From: Anastrepha obliqua
Taxonomy: Eukaryota; Arthropoda; Insecta; Diptera; Tephritidae
Direction: 5' to 3'
Assembly: GCF_027943255.1 (NCBI RefSeq)
Contig: NC_072893.1
Span: 33,068,001-33,132,000 of the forward strand
Length of the DNA: 64,000 bases
The translations under genes were made by a program, and so were the position numbers. Under the pieces are notes generated by a model. The model was given only the letters and a program-made list of their open reading frames with translations. It searched no databases and was not told where the DNA came from. Shown here in pieces: positions 1 through 12,414 of this stretch (the stretch's first letter is position 1; the number at the start of each line of letters is the position of its first letter).

Positions 1-240
1 AGGAGTTAAGGGACCATTTGCGGATATGAACCTCCTTTGTTTATACGCTCCCAGTAAGTAATTGTGCCAGCTCATGTCTCTTAGCCTTAGCTCTTCACTT
101 CTAAGTTTCTCCTTGATGGTGTGTTGTTCCATAGCAAGGATGGGCTGGGGTGTTATTAATAAAGAGGCCGCAGCCTTTCTAGCCCATACATCCACTACTT
201 CGTTTCCAGTTATAAACCTGTCTTTTTGAACCCACACGAG
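1..240 (-). pseudogene. LINE RNase H fragment (cut by window edge)
   Basis: Read on the minus strand, this piece gives an RNase H C-terminal signature of RNase H-bearing LINEs: 'VWVQKDRFITGNEVVDVWAR', a decayed form of the usual WVPGHxxIxGNExADxLAR. It is followed by a linker ending near the window edge. The catalytic Asp of the NExAD motif reads Val, so it is inactive. It points opposite to the LINE piece that follows and is therefore a separate insertion. Confidence 0.6.
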
Positions 241-360
241 TCGGATGCAATGGTGCATTGAAAGAACTCGACCCAGCGGTAATACAGGTCTTTCAAATAA
301 TATATTTTATTTATTGATAGGCGATTTTTTTTGGAGAAAAGTTCAAAAATTTCGTGATTG

Positions 361-1510
361 ATTGATTGTGATCTGGTGGATATACACAGTACTTATCAGA
401 CCAATCATAACTTATGCTTCTGGGGTTTGGTGGAGACGGACTATCGTTCGGGAACTATACAGGCTGCAAGGAAGTGTATTTTTATGCATTGCGGGTGCCA
501 TGCGCCCAACCTCCGGCGATGCCCTAAATGCTATGCTTGATTTGCTCCCCGTGAATCTTAAGATACAGCAGGAAGCAATAAAAGCAATGTGAAGACTTCA
601 AAATATGGTTTCTGACACGAAAACGGAACTTCGGGACACAGATAAATCTTTAAGATGCTATTTGAGCAGTATCCATTGTTTTTGGCACCTAAGGTCGATC
701 TTATGCCCATAGTTTCATTTGGAAGGAATTTAGACATCAAAGGCGGGTGCGTGAGCAAAGGAGTAATCCAGAATGCATTCAAAGAAATTTTACGGATATT
801 TTCTTTATACTTAAACGATAATAATAAGTATCATTACGCCATGGGAGGAATAGGAACTGCTTTCCAAACGAATTTTTTTTTTCATTCTGAAAATAGAAGA
901 ATGGATAACTGATATAAGATGGAATGGGAAACAGAGTGAAGTCTTTTGTGACAGTCAGGCTGCACTGAAGGCCCCGGAGAACGCGCAGCAAACCTCAAGA
1001 ATGTAAGAAGAAGCTTAATTGTGTTGCAAGACGGAATAGATTTGTACTTATATGGGTTCCAGGGCACGGAGGTGTTCAAAGAAATGAAATTGCCAATGAA
1101 TTGGCCAACTACGGATCAGCGGTCACCCCACAGAGACCAGAGCCAATAGCTGGAATCAGTACTACAGGGACCATGAATTGGATCAGAAATTATGTCTGCA
1201 ATTTATATAAAGAGCGTTGATCCGGTCTAGAACGCGGCAGAACTGCAAAGTGTTTTTTGACAAGCCCGAAAAAAAACTGACAAACTTTCTACTAAAACTT
1301 GGAAGAAAAGACGTTCGGTTGATGGTCGGTATTATTACAGGACACAACCCATGGGGTCAGCATATGATTCCGATTGGAACTATTGAGAACCCGATTTGCC
1401 TGGTTTGTTTAGAGGAACCGGATAGCATAGAGCATTTTCTCTGTGCGTGTCCTGCTTTTACTAGAGCAAGGCTGACGAATTTGGGATTCCCATGTCATGA
1501 GAATGAGTAA
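361..1510 (+). pseudogene. LINE ORF2 remnant: RT C-terminus, RNase H, zinc-knuckle tail
   Basis: Three blocks occur in the order expected for RNase H-bearing non-LTR retrotransposons. First (362-592) is the post-RT block with 'YTVLIRPIITYASGVWW' and 'GAMRPTSGDALNAMLDL'. Second (about 935-1130) is a broken RNase H domain with 'FCDSQAAL' and 'WVPGHGGVQRNEIANELA'. Third (1217-1510) is the tail with 'GIITGHNPWGQH' and a CxxC...HxxxC knuckle, 'CLVCLEEPDSIEHFLCAC'. Stops and frame changes separate the blocks. A second copy of the tail lies at 19480-19980, so this family has at least two members here. Confidence 0.8.
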
Positions 1511-1589
1511 AATTCGTTCTCTCAGAGGGGAGAATATCTAGAGGATATTTTCAGATTTGCTAAAGAATCTGGAAAATTCTCAGGGAACT

Positions 1590-1642
1590 AGCTTTCTCTG
1601 TCTCTGTTTCTGTTTCTGTTTCTGTTTCTGTCTCTGCCTCTA
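1590..1642. repeat. (TTTCTG)n-like simple repeat
   Basis: Imperfect hexamer array of TTTCTG and TCTCTG units directly downstream of the LINE tail. The sister copy near 19850 has a shorter run of similar TCTCT motifs, so the array probably grew from the LINE 3' UTR. Confidence 0.75.
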
Positions 1643-1699
1643 TTCTATTCTATCTGTTTCTCTCTGCCACTCTTCTCCTTTCCTCCTTGACTATCTGCT

Positions 1700-2120
1700 C
1701 TTTTCCGTACAACAATTCATGCGTGAAGTCCGTAATGTTGTACGCAAGCGAAACATGGCTGGCCTCCAACACCACCACACAGAGGCTACAGTCTTTCATC
1801 AACAAATTCCTCCGCATCATCTGTAGACTATTCTTGCCAAATACCAGCAGTAACGACACACTGTGGAGATTAACGATCGAGGAACCCATCCTTAGGCAAA
1901 TCAAATGCAGAAAGTGGCGATGAATAGGTCACACATTGAGAAAACCCCCGGATAGCATCACGAGAATGGCAGGGAGCAGTGCGCGGTCGACCAGCAAACA
2001 CCTGTAGAAGTTGCGCGAACTAGCAGTTGCCGACATCTCATGGGACGGTGTGAAAACAACAGCGCAGAACCGTGTTCGATGGAAGAACCTTGCACAGGCC
2101 TTACGCTCCCGAGAGGAGTG
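1700..2120 (+). pseudogene. LINE ORF2 C-terminal tail (RTE/CR1-like type)
   Basis: The translation begins in the post-RT region with 'VMLYASETWLASNTTTQRLQ' and continues through 'INKFLRIICRLF', 'RKWR*IGHTLRKPPDSITRM' and 'DGVKTTAQNRVRWKNLAQAL'. This is the familiar endonuclease-RT LINE tail (YGSETW...RRRKWRWIGHTLRK...W...AQDRxRWR). One in-frame stop follows RKWR. There is no RNase H, so it differs from the LINE before it. It is 5' truncated. The clade assignment is tentative. Confidence 0.75.
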
Positions 2121-2258
2121 AACAAGAAAACAAAACAAAATCTACCCTTTTACTCTCCAGAGCTTTGAATACGCTGCGCTTTTTAACCTGAGTGTTTTAG
2201 GAGTTATAATTCCCTCGGTGCTCCCTGGCTCGGCTTCTTCCAAATTTCAATAAATAAA

Positions 2259-3539
2259 GGGTGTTCTTTAAGAGCTATAGGAAAGTTTTTCAAAAAAACA
2301 CACGTAAAATTTAGAAAAATGCATGAAATTGTACAGTCCATATAATTTAATGTTTGAAGATTATTTCATGCAAATGTTGACCGCGACTGCGCTTCAAATG
2401 GTCCATCCGCTTAGTCCAATTTTGGCATACTCTTTCCAATGTTTCGGCCGGTATCTCACATATAAATGCCTTAATATTGGCTTCCAATGCGTTAATTGAA
2501 GCAGGCTTGTCTGAATGGACATGAGCTTCAACATAGCCCCACAAAAAATAATCTAAAGGCGTTATATCGCACGATCTGGGTGGCCAATTGACAGGTCCCG
2601 AACAAGGAATAAAATGTTCACCGAACTCGTCTCTCAACAAGTCCATTGTTACGCGTGCTGTGTGGCATGTGGCACCGTCTTGCTGAAACCACATGTCATG
2701 CAAGTCAAGCTCTTGCATTTTGGGCAAAAAAAAGTTGGATATCATTTCAAGGCAGAGCTCACCATTCACAGTTACGTTACGATTCACAGCATCTTTGAAG
2801 AAGTTCGGTCCAATGATACCTCAAGCCCATAAGCCGCACCAAACTGTGACCTTTTCTGGATACATTGGTGGCTCTTGCAATTCTTCTGGCTGATCTTCAC
2901 TCCAAAATCGACAATTCTGCTTATTTACGTACCCATTGATCCAAAAACGAGCTTCGTCGCTGAACACAATTTTTCGATAAAAAAGTGGATCTTCGGCCAA
3001 TTTTCCAAGAGCCCATTTACCAAAAATTCTGCTTTGCGGTGAGTCGTTCGGCTTCAATTCTTGCACCAGCTGTATTTTGAAAGGCTTCACACTTAAATCC
3101 TTTGCAAAATTTTCGACGTTGTTCAGTATCAGAGGCCCAATTGCTGCGAACGGCGACGAATCGATAATTGCTGGTCATCATTAACACTGGCCGATACAGC
3201 TGCGATATTTTCTTCAGTTCGCACTCTACGTAAGCGTATTGGTGGTTTGATGTCCAATAATGTAAATTTGGTTCTAAAGTTAGCCACAATAGCTCGAATG
3301 CCGCTTCAGTGGGTCGGTTAAACTGACCATAAAATGGAAGAAGCGCGCGATAAACTTTCTTAACAGAACACGCATTTTTATAATAAAATTCAATGATTTG
3401 CAAGCATTATTCGTTTGTAAGACGATTCATGGTTAAATTATAGACCAAACTGAAGATGTTTGACAGGGAAACCAAACACGAAACATGCGTCAGCTGTTTA
3501 AACCCACTGTTTAAAAAGGTAATAGCTAAAAAATCACCC
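2259..3539 (-). mobile_element. ITm-superfamily DNA transposon, decayed, with TIRs
   Basis: The minus strand encodes a decayed IS630-Tc1-mariner transposase in at least three frames. The N-terminal helix-turn-helix region is 'QIIEFYYKNACSVKKVYRAL' (from 3403). The first catalytic block is 'YRKIVFSDEARFWINGYVNK' (about 2920-2980). The C-terminal part (2347-2787) has 'WFQQDGATCHTARVT' and 'NWPPRSCDITPLDYFLWGY'. I count 36 residues between the second and third catalytic Asp, not the 34 of true mariners. Imperfect inverted ends GGGTGTTCTTTAAGAGCTAT and GGGTGATTTTTTAGCTATTA bound the element. All three catalytic Asp are present, but frameshifts make it dead. It is the longest copy of this type here; relatives are at 6.0, 29.5 and 41.0 kb. 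Confidence 0.88.
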
Positions 3540-5021
3540 GTTACTTAAAAAATAAGTAAATAGTTAAGTTCTTACTTACCCAAACTTTCGTCTTACGTAG
3601 TAAGCAAACAAAATTGTTTTTTATTTGTGTTTTAAAATTCATTGTTTATTTCGTTTTTCATTCCTCCTTCATTTAATCTTCAATTGTTTCATAACTTAAC
3701 TGGTAATTTGTTTTCTCTCACGCACACACATTTCGTATGCCACGCCCCTTTCATTGCCTTGGCGCTTGAACTACAATTTTCTACTCCTTCTTAGACAAAC
3801 AACTTATTTGTAAGCGATTTTGCTTCAATTTCTCAACCTCGAAATTTTGTTAAATTTTTACGTAGTAATTTTGTATTTGAATTATTTTTGTTTTTTGCTG
3901 AAACATTTTAATTGTAACTGGTGTAAACTTAGTATAAATCTTATTTAAAACTTAAATGCGCTAAGTGTAAACTTAAGTACTTGCTTATGCATCCTTACTT
4001 TAATATATTTTTATGAATTTTTTCTTTTTTCTTCAATTTTCTTTTGAATTTATTTATTTGCTACATTAAATTTTTTTGCTACAATTTCCTTGGTTTAATT
4101 GGTTTTTTTTTGTTTTATTAAGTTAAACTTTCACTTGTTTTATTGTTGTTGTCTATTTATTATAAATTTAAAGTTTTAGTATTTGTTAACATTTGCAAGG
4201 AATTTTCTCCTGTTTACATTATTTTTTTTAATTTTTCGTTTTAATTATTTCAACTATTTTTTGTATTAGTTTTATAGTTAAAAAAGAATAGTTTTAATAA
4301 TAATTTTCTTTTAGGTACTTACTTATGTATGTATGTGTAAAATTTTACTAATAATGCATGGGTGAACTCTTTTTGTGTATAAAATTAGTTAATCATAGTT
4401 GGTTTGTTTTTGTTGTAAGTTTTGCTTAATATCAATGAATTTCCTTGTTTCGCATGTGCTAGTTAGTTGATTATAATTTTTCTTTATATTTACAATAATT
4501 TTATTTTAGGTTTAACAACGTTTTCACCAATAACTTCTTCCCTTTATATGTATGTAGTTTGGAATTATGTTTTGTGTTTTATATTTTATATTTGTTATAT
4601 TTTCCATTTTTAATTTTTCTATTTTTCCTTTTCTATTTCTTATTATACATACATACATATGAATATATGTACATACTAATACTCGTATGCAAGAATTTGC
4701 TTAATTTACTTTAGTTTGTGCATTTAACTACTTAAGTTTAAGTTGTTACTTATTGTTTTTCAGTTGAATGGCATTTCAGTTACACATACATAACTATTCA
4801 GTTGTGGAGTATTAGTAAATTAACAAAGTGAAGTATCAGATATAAATATAAGAAGCTTGAAATCGGAGCAAACATTTAAGAGTAAATTGGAGTGCACTAC
4901 GAGTACAAATTGTGCAATTAGGTAAGCAATAAAAAAGCATAAGAAGAATGAATACCAATACCCCTTCCGTGAATGCCGACTGGCAGTAGAATAGGCTATG
5001 GTTGTTGTTGTGGCAGGTGCA
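3540..5021. other. AT-rich non-coding stretch
   Basis: No supported gene. It is T-rich with scattered poly-T and TATGTATG/ACATACAT motifs typical of fly intergenic DNA. I see no transposase, RT or splice-bounded exon. Confidence 0.6.
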
Positions 5022-5494
5022 TACCTATGAAATGAGACTTTCAGCTATTAGTCCATAGATGTCTTGCTTGTCAAAAAACACATTTCCAAACGTTTGAAAG
5101 ACATGGGCATGATTTTAAAGGTCGGAAGATGGGTGCCGCATGAACTGACAATGTGACAATGTACCGCCACATCGAACAAGAGCGACCCGGGAATTGGTGG
5201 AGACGTACGATTGGGAACCGCTGGTGCATGCGGCTTACTCACCAGAATTGGCACCTTCCGATTATCATTTGTTTGCATCGATGGGCCACGCACTTTCCGA
5301 GCAGCGCTTCAATTCTCACGAAGAAGCCAAAAACTGGCTCATTGGTTGGCGGCCAAATATGCCCAATTTTTTTGGCGCGGCATCCATAAATTGCCTGAGA
5401 GATGGGAAAAATCTGTCGCTAGCGATGGCTATTATTTTGAAGATTAAATTTGTAACCATTTTTTGTTAATAAATTGTTTGAAATTGAAAAAAAC
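5022..5494 (+). mobile_element. Internally deleted mariner derivative, copy 1
   Basis: It starts with TACCTATGAAATGAG, then jumps within about 40 bp into the transposase block before the catalytic core ('KTHFQTFERHG', a decayed KTISKRLK), then 'GRWVPHEL'. It then crosses directly into the C-terminal region 'DWEPLVHAAYSPELAPSDYH'. The central catalytic part is gone, although the third Asp (PSDYH) survives. A frameshift near 5370 precedes '[20 protein letters not shown]'. The right end lacks the last ~15 bp seen in the 39663-40547 copy. Both copies share the same deletion junction. Confidence 0.85.
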
Positions 5495-6003
5495 CCTTTA
5501 ACTCTTTCGGTATCGCGTAGTTGCCGGTCGTCATCGCCTATCTCATCTCAGACCTCGAAAACATACTGTATCGATGGGATTGGTCCATAGGGAGAGGGGA
5601 ATTAGGTTCAAAAGGTGCATAGGGAGCATATGAGTGGATGATAACTATCGCGCGTGCCACATGCTGGACATATGTTCAGTATGCCCGGTTCAATTCAGTG
5701 TAGGTAGAGCGCCAAGGATGATAGATTACCAGATTTGGCCTTCAGCTATGATGAAAACCGAAATTGAGCGAGTAATGGGGCTGTCACAGTGGGCCCTCAA
5801 TGCTTATTGAAAGCGAAAGAGGGTTTTAATAGAATTTATGGTAGTTAATATACAACGAAATGGACGACTACATAAAAAGCGAGTGGAAGCTAGGTGAACT
5901 TATGTGACCACATGCAAAAAAGCAAAAGTTATGTGTAGAACTAACGACAAAAAACTGACCTAATTCGTACTTACGCGCACGTGAAAGGACTGCAGAACTA
6001 AAG
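5495..6003. other. Unassigned intergenic stretch
   Basis: Less AT-rich than its surroundings and without a supported ORF. It may hold old repeat sequence, but I recognise no domain or terminus. Confidence 0.45.
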
Positions 6004-6519
6004 GGGTTTCTAATAAGAGGTGTTATTTTGATATTCAAAGAAATATGCTATTTTTTCATTATACAGCGAAAGGTAATAGTGGAAAATAACGTCAGGCAAA
6101 TGACCACCACGACCACGTTTACAGGACAATATCATGGACAATGAAAATTTCCATAACCGAATTGCAAAGTGACTGCCCTATGTCCTCGATAGCCTCACGA
6201 ATTCCATCTTTGAGGTCTTGAATCAACCCTGGGCTGTTGCCGTAGACCTTCTCTTTCACATGACCCCAAAGAAAAAAGTCACAAGGTGTTAAATCACAAG
6301 ATCTCGGTGGCCAGTTGTGATCACCTCTTCGAGAGATAGCACGGTCCCGAAACTTTTCCCGTAAAAGATCAATGGTGTCGTTGCTTGTGTGGTACGTAGC
6401 ACGGTCTTGTTGAAAATAAACTTTGTCCGTTGTCAATACCATCCAATTCCGGCCATAAAAAATCGTTAATCATCTCTCGAAATGACATATTCAAACTAAC
6501 ACCTGTTATTGGAAAACCC
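6004..6519 (-). mobile_element. Deleted ITm-superfamily element with TIRs
   Basis: A 516 bp derivative with inverted ends: left GGGTTTCTAATAAGAGGTGT, right (reverse complement) GGGTTTTCCAATAACAGGTG. Only the C-terminal transposase half remains (6119-6442). It has 'VYFQQDRATYHT' and 'NWPPRSCDLTPCDFFLWGHV', again with 36 residues between the two Asp. The helix-turn-helix region and the first catalytic Asp are missing, so the element is non-autonomous. Its termini differ from the 2259-3539 copy, so it belongs to another subfamily. Confidence 0.85.
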
Positions 6520-8651
6520 TATATCATAGGTATGCCTCACATGCGTACAAAAATTTAGCTTTAGCTTAGTGAAACACAAAACGAATGACGTCGGTATGTC
6601 TGTCAAATTCGTTCAGAGCCGAGTAATGGTCTGCTAGGTAGTACACCTCTGAAAATCTTTTTACCATGCCATGTTTCCACTACCAAAAACACACACTTCC
6701 TTACTCATTCTCTCTTTACCTCTTTAGGTATCTTAATTTGTTCCCCTACTAACTGATCTTTTCTTCAATGATGCTATCTAAACCAATCTATTTCTCTTTG
6801 TTACATAACAATAACCACTATTTACATTTTAACTCTCACTATTAGTTTTTAAGCTCATATTTGTTAACAGAGTTTAAAAAATTATGTAACCTTGGAAATC
6901 ATTAATAAAGCTACCTTCGAAAAGAACTGATTATTATTAGACGTTAGAGCGACGAGAGTTGAACTGTGATGCGCATATAGCAAAAACAATGTTGAGGATG
7001 ACTTTGGCTGTGACAGCGGCTGTTCCTGCAAAGTAGCGCTCGAGATCATACATAAATATCGATGGTTTTCGAGAACAGCGACACAACTCAAAATTCGGAG
7101 TTTTGCCGTTAAAAGCAAAAATCAACTACAGAGTTTATATATTTTTATCTGGAAAAGCGTCATAAGCGAATCTTGAAGCAATTCTGAGAGATGGCGTTAG
7201 TGTCGTTTTGTCAGGTGATCGAATTCGCGCGTCACTTATCTAGAAAACTGACCCAACTCAGTAGTGGTGTCGCATTTTTATTTTTGAATTATGTCACTTT
7301 TCTCGAAAACCATCGATATGTTGAGAGAGCACATGTTAATGAGAATTTGCATAGCGAAAACGAAAATTTGCGTGAGCATGAGCGGCGCTGATATTTTTTG
7401 CTAGGTGCACAATGATATTAATTTTACTTTCAATAAATTGGAAGATATGCTATGTATATCGATAAAAATCGATAGTATCGTAAAAAATTATCAATGAATT
7501 TGTAGAACGAATAAGAATGTAGAGAATGTACGAGATTTGCGGGGTATATTCGTATTAGAAATCTTTCACAAAGCATTTTTTGTTGGTTTTACTAGACAAT
7601 TGGCGAGTTTCAACATAAAAAAACACATTCCACCCTTTTTTTATACAAATGCAATGTCAATTTCGATATGCTGCCTCTGCGTCGCACTTCCGACATCCAT
7701 AAAACTAACTTAAATTTTTTTTTATGCGGTTGATTTGTGATGTTGACTAATGTTATACATATACATGTATATATAGGTATTAATATATTTTAGCTAAATT
7801 GACAAAAATTCTATATACATTCATACTAAAATTGATGAAAAATTTCATTGTTCAATGCTTTTCATCTTTGGCAGTGTAATTACAAATACTTTATTAAAAA
7901 AATTCATATTATAACTAAACCTTCACTTTGTTAGTTTAACAACACTACACAGCAGTTGTTTAAACATTTTTAAATTCTCCATTTTTTGTTTTTTTTTTTT
8001 GCAAATCTTATTTGTATGCCACTAAAGCTGTTTACGTACAATATTTTTATTATAATCACATATATGTACATAACTACAAAAACAAAACAAACAAATACAC
8101 ATTTATGTTTGCCTGCTAGAAAAATTGTAAGGGCATTTCTTTCGTAAAGTAGTTAGAAAGTGCTAATGAATAAATTTTATTAAAATTTTATTTAGTGTCA
8201 GATAAGTTGGATGTGGACTTAGTGTGCTTGAATTGGTGTTGTACAAGTATTGGCAAATTGGTATTGGTAAAGTACAAGATTACATATTCAAATTAATCGT
8301 ACTATACAGATTTCTGCCTTTCCCAACTCACTTTCATTCGCCTTCGATCACTTGGTGATTTTTTATAAAAAGGATTGACACATACACAGTTACATGACTT
8401 CATCGGACTCTAGAAAACTCAGTTGGCATTAGCTTATTTATTGGCATATACTTGCTGGTATACGGAGATAACTCAAGAACTTAACTTCCATTTATTCGGT
8501 ATTTTTTAGTTTCAAAAAGGAGCTCGCATTTGCTTGTGTCCGAATACTTTTTAATAAATAAATGCTTTGAAATCTCTGGAAAAAATTTCGAGTTTGTTTA
8601 AAGCTTTTTTCATTTATTGAACCTATCCATACATATATGAATGTAAACATA
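6520..8651. other. AT-rich non-coding stretch
   Basis: No supported gene. It contains the short inverted repeat annotated at 7056-7319, a cluster of ATCGAT palindromes near 7456-7485, and long T runs near 7990. The ORFs are short and lack recognisable motifs. Confidence 0.55.
7056..7319. repeat. Inverted repeat, ~40 bp arms
   Basis: The left arm (7056-7095) begins ATATCGATGGTTTTCGAGAA. The right arm (7281-7319) is its imperfect reverse complement and ends CTCGAAAACCATCGATAT. The spacer is about 185 bp and has no clear ORF. It could be a small foldback element or a relic of a larger repeat. Confidence 0.65.
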
Positions 8652-9902
8652 CGAGGTGTGTTCAAAAAGTATCGCGAATTTTCAATTTTCGCAGGTTACG
8701 TATAATCGAATTTTCGATTTTTTTGTAGAGATATGTTGGTACTCATGCTTCTCACTCATGCAGACGAGTTTGGCCATTTTGAATGTTCAGTTAATTGTTG
8801 ACAGCTGCTTTGATTGCACGTGTTTCGGCTCGTCTTCGATTTTTACCTATTCAAAAAGATGGACCAAAGGACCTGTATAAAATTTTGTGTGAAAAACGAA
8901 ATTAAGTGCGCGGATGCATTCCCAATGTTGACTGTGTCGTAGGGATAAGCTACTTTGGACCAAAACCACGTTTATCGGTGGCCAAGAAGATGTGAACGAC
9001 AAAAAGCGTGCCGGACGCCCGAGCACTTCAACATCAGACGAAAAAAATGATGAAGTGAAGAAAATGGTATTGGCCAATCGTCGAATCACCGTTAGAGAAG
9101 TTTCTGAGGACCTAGACATATTTTCATTTTATTTTTTCAATGATTTGGGCATGAGACGTGTCGCCGCAAAATTCGTACCAAAACTGCTTAATTTCGACCA
9201 AAAGCAGCATCACATGAACATTGCTAATGAGATGTTCGACTCTGTCTGCGACGACCCAAATTTGCTCCAGAGGGCCATAACAGGTGACGAATCGTGGGTT
9301 TATGGTTATGACGTGGAAATCAAAGCTCAATCATCTCAATGGAAGCTGCCGCACGAACCAAGACCGAAAAAGCGCGCCAAGTTCGGTCGAATGTAAAAGT
9401 TTTGCTTACCGTTTTCTTCGATTTCGGGGGCGTTGTGCATCATGAGTTCTTGCCACAGGGCAAAACGGTCAATAAGGGATATATAAGGGACCCGCAATTT
9501 GCGCGAAGCAATCCGCCAGAAACGCCCGGATTTGTGGAAGAACAAAAATTGGCTCTTGCATCACGATAACGCCCCTGCCCACACATCGTTGCTTGTTCGC
9601 GACTTTTAGGACAAAAACAACAAATCTGGCCCCTGTGACTTTTTCTTGTTTTCGAAACTGAAGAGGCCCGTTAAAGCACGACGCTACGTTACGATTGGCG
9701 AGATAAAGACGGCATCGAAGGAGGAGCTGAACAGGATAAAAAAAAAAGAAATTGTTTGAAGTGCTTCCAAGATTGGAAAAAACGTTGGCACAAGTGCATA
9801 ATATCTCATGGGGATTACTTTGAAGGGGACAAAATAGATATAAATGAATAAATAATTTTAGAAAAAAACATAAAATTCGCGAGACTTTTTGAACACATCT
9901 CG
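8652..9902 (+). mobile_element. Mariner (DD34D-type), full-length ends, dead ORF
   Basis: A 1251 bp element flanked by TA on both sides. The 31 bp inverted ends differ at two positions; the left begins CGAGGTGTGTTCAAAAAGTA. The transposase reads in fragments. 8992-9396 covers the helix-turn-helix region ('KRAGRPSTSTSDEK', 'NRRITVREVSEDL') and the first catalytic block ('AITGDESWVYGYD'). Then, frame-shifted, come 'LLHHDNAPAHTSLLVRDF' and 'GPCDFFLFSKLKRP'. About ten residues between the second and third Asp are missing and a stop follows RDF. The element kept its ends but cannot make an active enzyme. Confidence 0.92.
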
Positions 9903-11815
9903 TATGCATATGCATGTAAAGCTGTGCATACGTACATAAGTCGCGCTACATAGTTGGATAAGTTTGAAAGAGGCTGCAGCAAAATACTTTGTATCGACTA
10001 TTCCGAGGATAATTTGACCGTCTAATTCACATCGAAAGTTTTGTCAAATATAAGATGGAAGATTTAAAATTTTTGCGAATGGCGTCGTATGTTAATCATA
10101 TTTGACACTTGTGAACTTGAGCAATGCAGTATATATTATATGTAAGTACAAACAAGCAAGCAATGGAGCCCGTAAAGGTCAGAATAAAGATTTCACCAAA
10201 GTGTTGAATCACTTGAAATAGTTTTTTTTTTATTTAGTAAAAAACTTATTCAAAAACAATAATATTCCATGAATTTTGCGCCACCTTTCTTGCTTTACTT
10301 TAACTTTTTAAGAATAAAAAATAATTTTTTTTTTTCAAATTTATTTACATTCGAAAATAAATAGCCTTTTTGTAAGAACTTTCGGAAAATGTGGAATAAT
10401 CTGTCTGACATGAAATACGTTTTTGGAGAATTTCTCATACTAGTTTTTAAATGGCGATGATTAAGTAGTAGTTAGCCACGTCCCGTGGGTACTAAATTCC
10501 CGTTTCGAGTGGTCACTTTGAAACTAATTATTTTTGCCACATTAGTTGCGTTCCAAAGCTTACTCAACTGAACCAGGGAGTTTTAATACATTCATGAGCA
10601 ATAACCGCCTACGTCGACGTAAGAGATAATTGAGTTTGTATGTCACTGCATTCGAATGAGCGAATAACTCATTTACGTAACCATATTTTTCAATTACAAT
10701 ATTTCTTCAAAAGTGATTAAGAGAAATTTGTTGATTTCTGCATAAAATACAGAGACATCATGCGAATTTTCTTTCAAAAAACAACTTTCTACTTAGGCGG
10801 TTATTGCTGCTGGCCTCTTAAATCGCTTCATATGGAAAATTGTTTAGCTTTTGATATTCATAAATTCAGGAGTGTAAATTTCTAGGCCTAATTTTTTGTG
10901 TTTACGCATACAACTTACAGTTATTTCGCTGTCTAATTAAAAAAGTGGAAAAGTTTTATGAATATTTTCCTTTTCATCCAATAAATTGGTACAAAATTTA
11001 ATTTAAAAATTTAGTAATAACATACATTTTCTCCAATTTATTTTCATTACATTTTCATGAAAATGGATATTACAATGAGAAATTTCTTTTAGCCAAAGCC
11101 TTTTCTCCACGGTGTCCTTTAACAATATTTTACTTATTTAGCTAAATTTGGCTTCAAAATTATTTTACGCCCATGTAAAATTAATTTGCTAACAATTTAT
11201 CGTATCAATTTCATTAGTCATAACTACAATGAATCATGGCTTTGAATTATTACTATTTCATTATCTAACAAATTTACGTTAACATCGAGTGATTTCATTC
11301 GCATTCACTTATTTCAAAATTCATTCTAGTCCGAGTGTCTAAATTATCCATTTGCTTTTGTTACAAACCACCGCTTTCCACAAAATATTAGGTAAGAAAA
11401 TTAAATTTCTTTCTTTTTAATGAAATTTTTTAGCTGAATTTTCTACTAATTTTTTTTACAATACCAAAAAAAAAAACCAAAAAAAAAAAAATAAGAAATT
11501 CACATTAGCAAAACGAATTATTACCATTTCATAATTTTATATTATTATAAAATTTACAATATATTTTGAAATTATTTTTTTAGATTAATAACGGCTGCTA
11601 TGTTTTTTCTTAGTTTGGCTGCTAGGATGTATGTTTTCAAAACAGAAGTATTTTCCAAAAACATTAAATAGTTCTAAACCGTTAAAAATTTATTTTTAAT
11701 ATTTAAATTTAAACATTTTTTAAAATAAATTAAAATTTTTTAAATTTGAATGAAAATATTGTTTAGTTCAAACCTTTGATAAAAAAAATTTCTAAATTTT
11801 TTTAACCAAACTCAT
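9903..11815. other. AT-rich stretch with an old dispersed repeat
   Basis: No supported gene. About 10040-10290 resembles 33655-33842: both have ATGGCGTCGTATG, a short 'caagcaatggA' block, and AATAAAGATTT followed by a GCGCCAC/GTGCCATC motif. The rest is AT-rich with A and T runs near 10325 and 11465-11500. Confidence 0.5.
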
Positions 11816-11891
11816 ATTTAGGCATCCAGAGCAATGTTGTGTTTTTCAAGACGAGGTAGCCGCAGTTAAGGAAGCAGTGGATTGGTTGCTG

Positions 11892-12380
11892 AGTCAAACC
11901 ACGTCAAGTGGGCCCCGAATTTTCCATCAAATTCCCGATTTTAAAATCAAATGCATTTTTGGATAGAGAATTTGTCACATAATAATTGCTGTGAATAGTT
12001 TTTTTTTATTTCGCTTTTTGTTTATGTTATTAACAATTGAATTTTTTTGCATGATATTCTTGTAAAATCAATATCTCAGAAACTACAATTGATAATTTAA
12101 TGAAATTTATTTCGGTTACCGAAAAATGTTTACTCTACCGATTTAACGTTTAAAAACTGTGTATTTGTTGAAACAATAATTTTTAACAATAATTTTTATG
12201 AAAAATCGCCATTATTTTTGCGTTCTTCACGCTCTAAATGGACAATATTACAGTCAGATTAAGCGCACAATGCTCACCTTTAATAATCTGTAAAAAAAAC
12301 TTTGTTCATCCAATCCGTTCCGAAGATATCGAATTTTTTGTCAGTCGAGGCACTACGCACGAAAACGAACTTGCATGAAC
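11892..12380. repeat. Left inverted arm of long-TIR element
   Basis: Reads inward from AGTCAAACC to about GAACTTGCATGAAC. Against the right arm it shows only scattered substitutions and 1-3 base indels, which suggests a fairly recent insertion or gene conversion between arms. Confidence 0.9.
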
Positions 12381-12414
12381 TAGCTGAATTCAATTTGTTT
12401 TCCTTGTTGAATAT

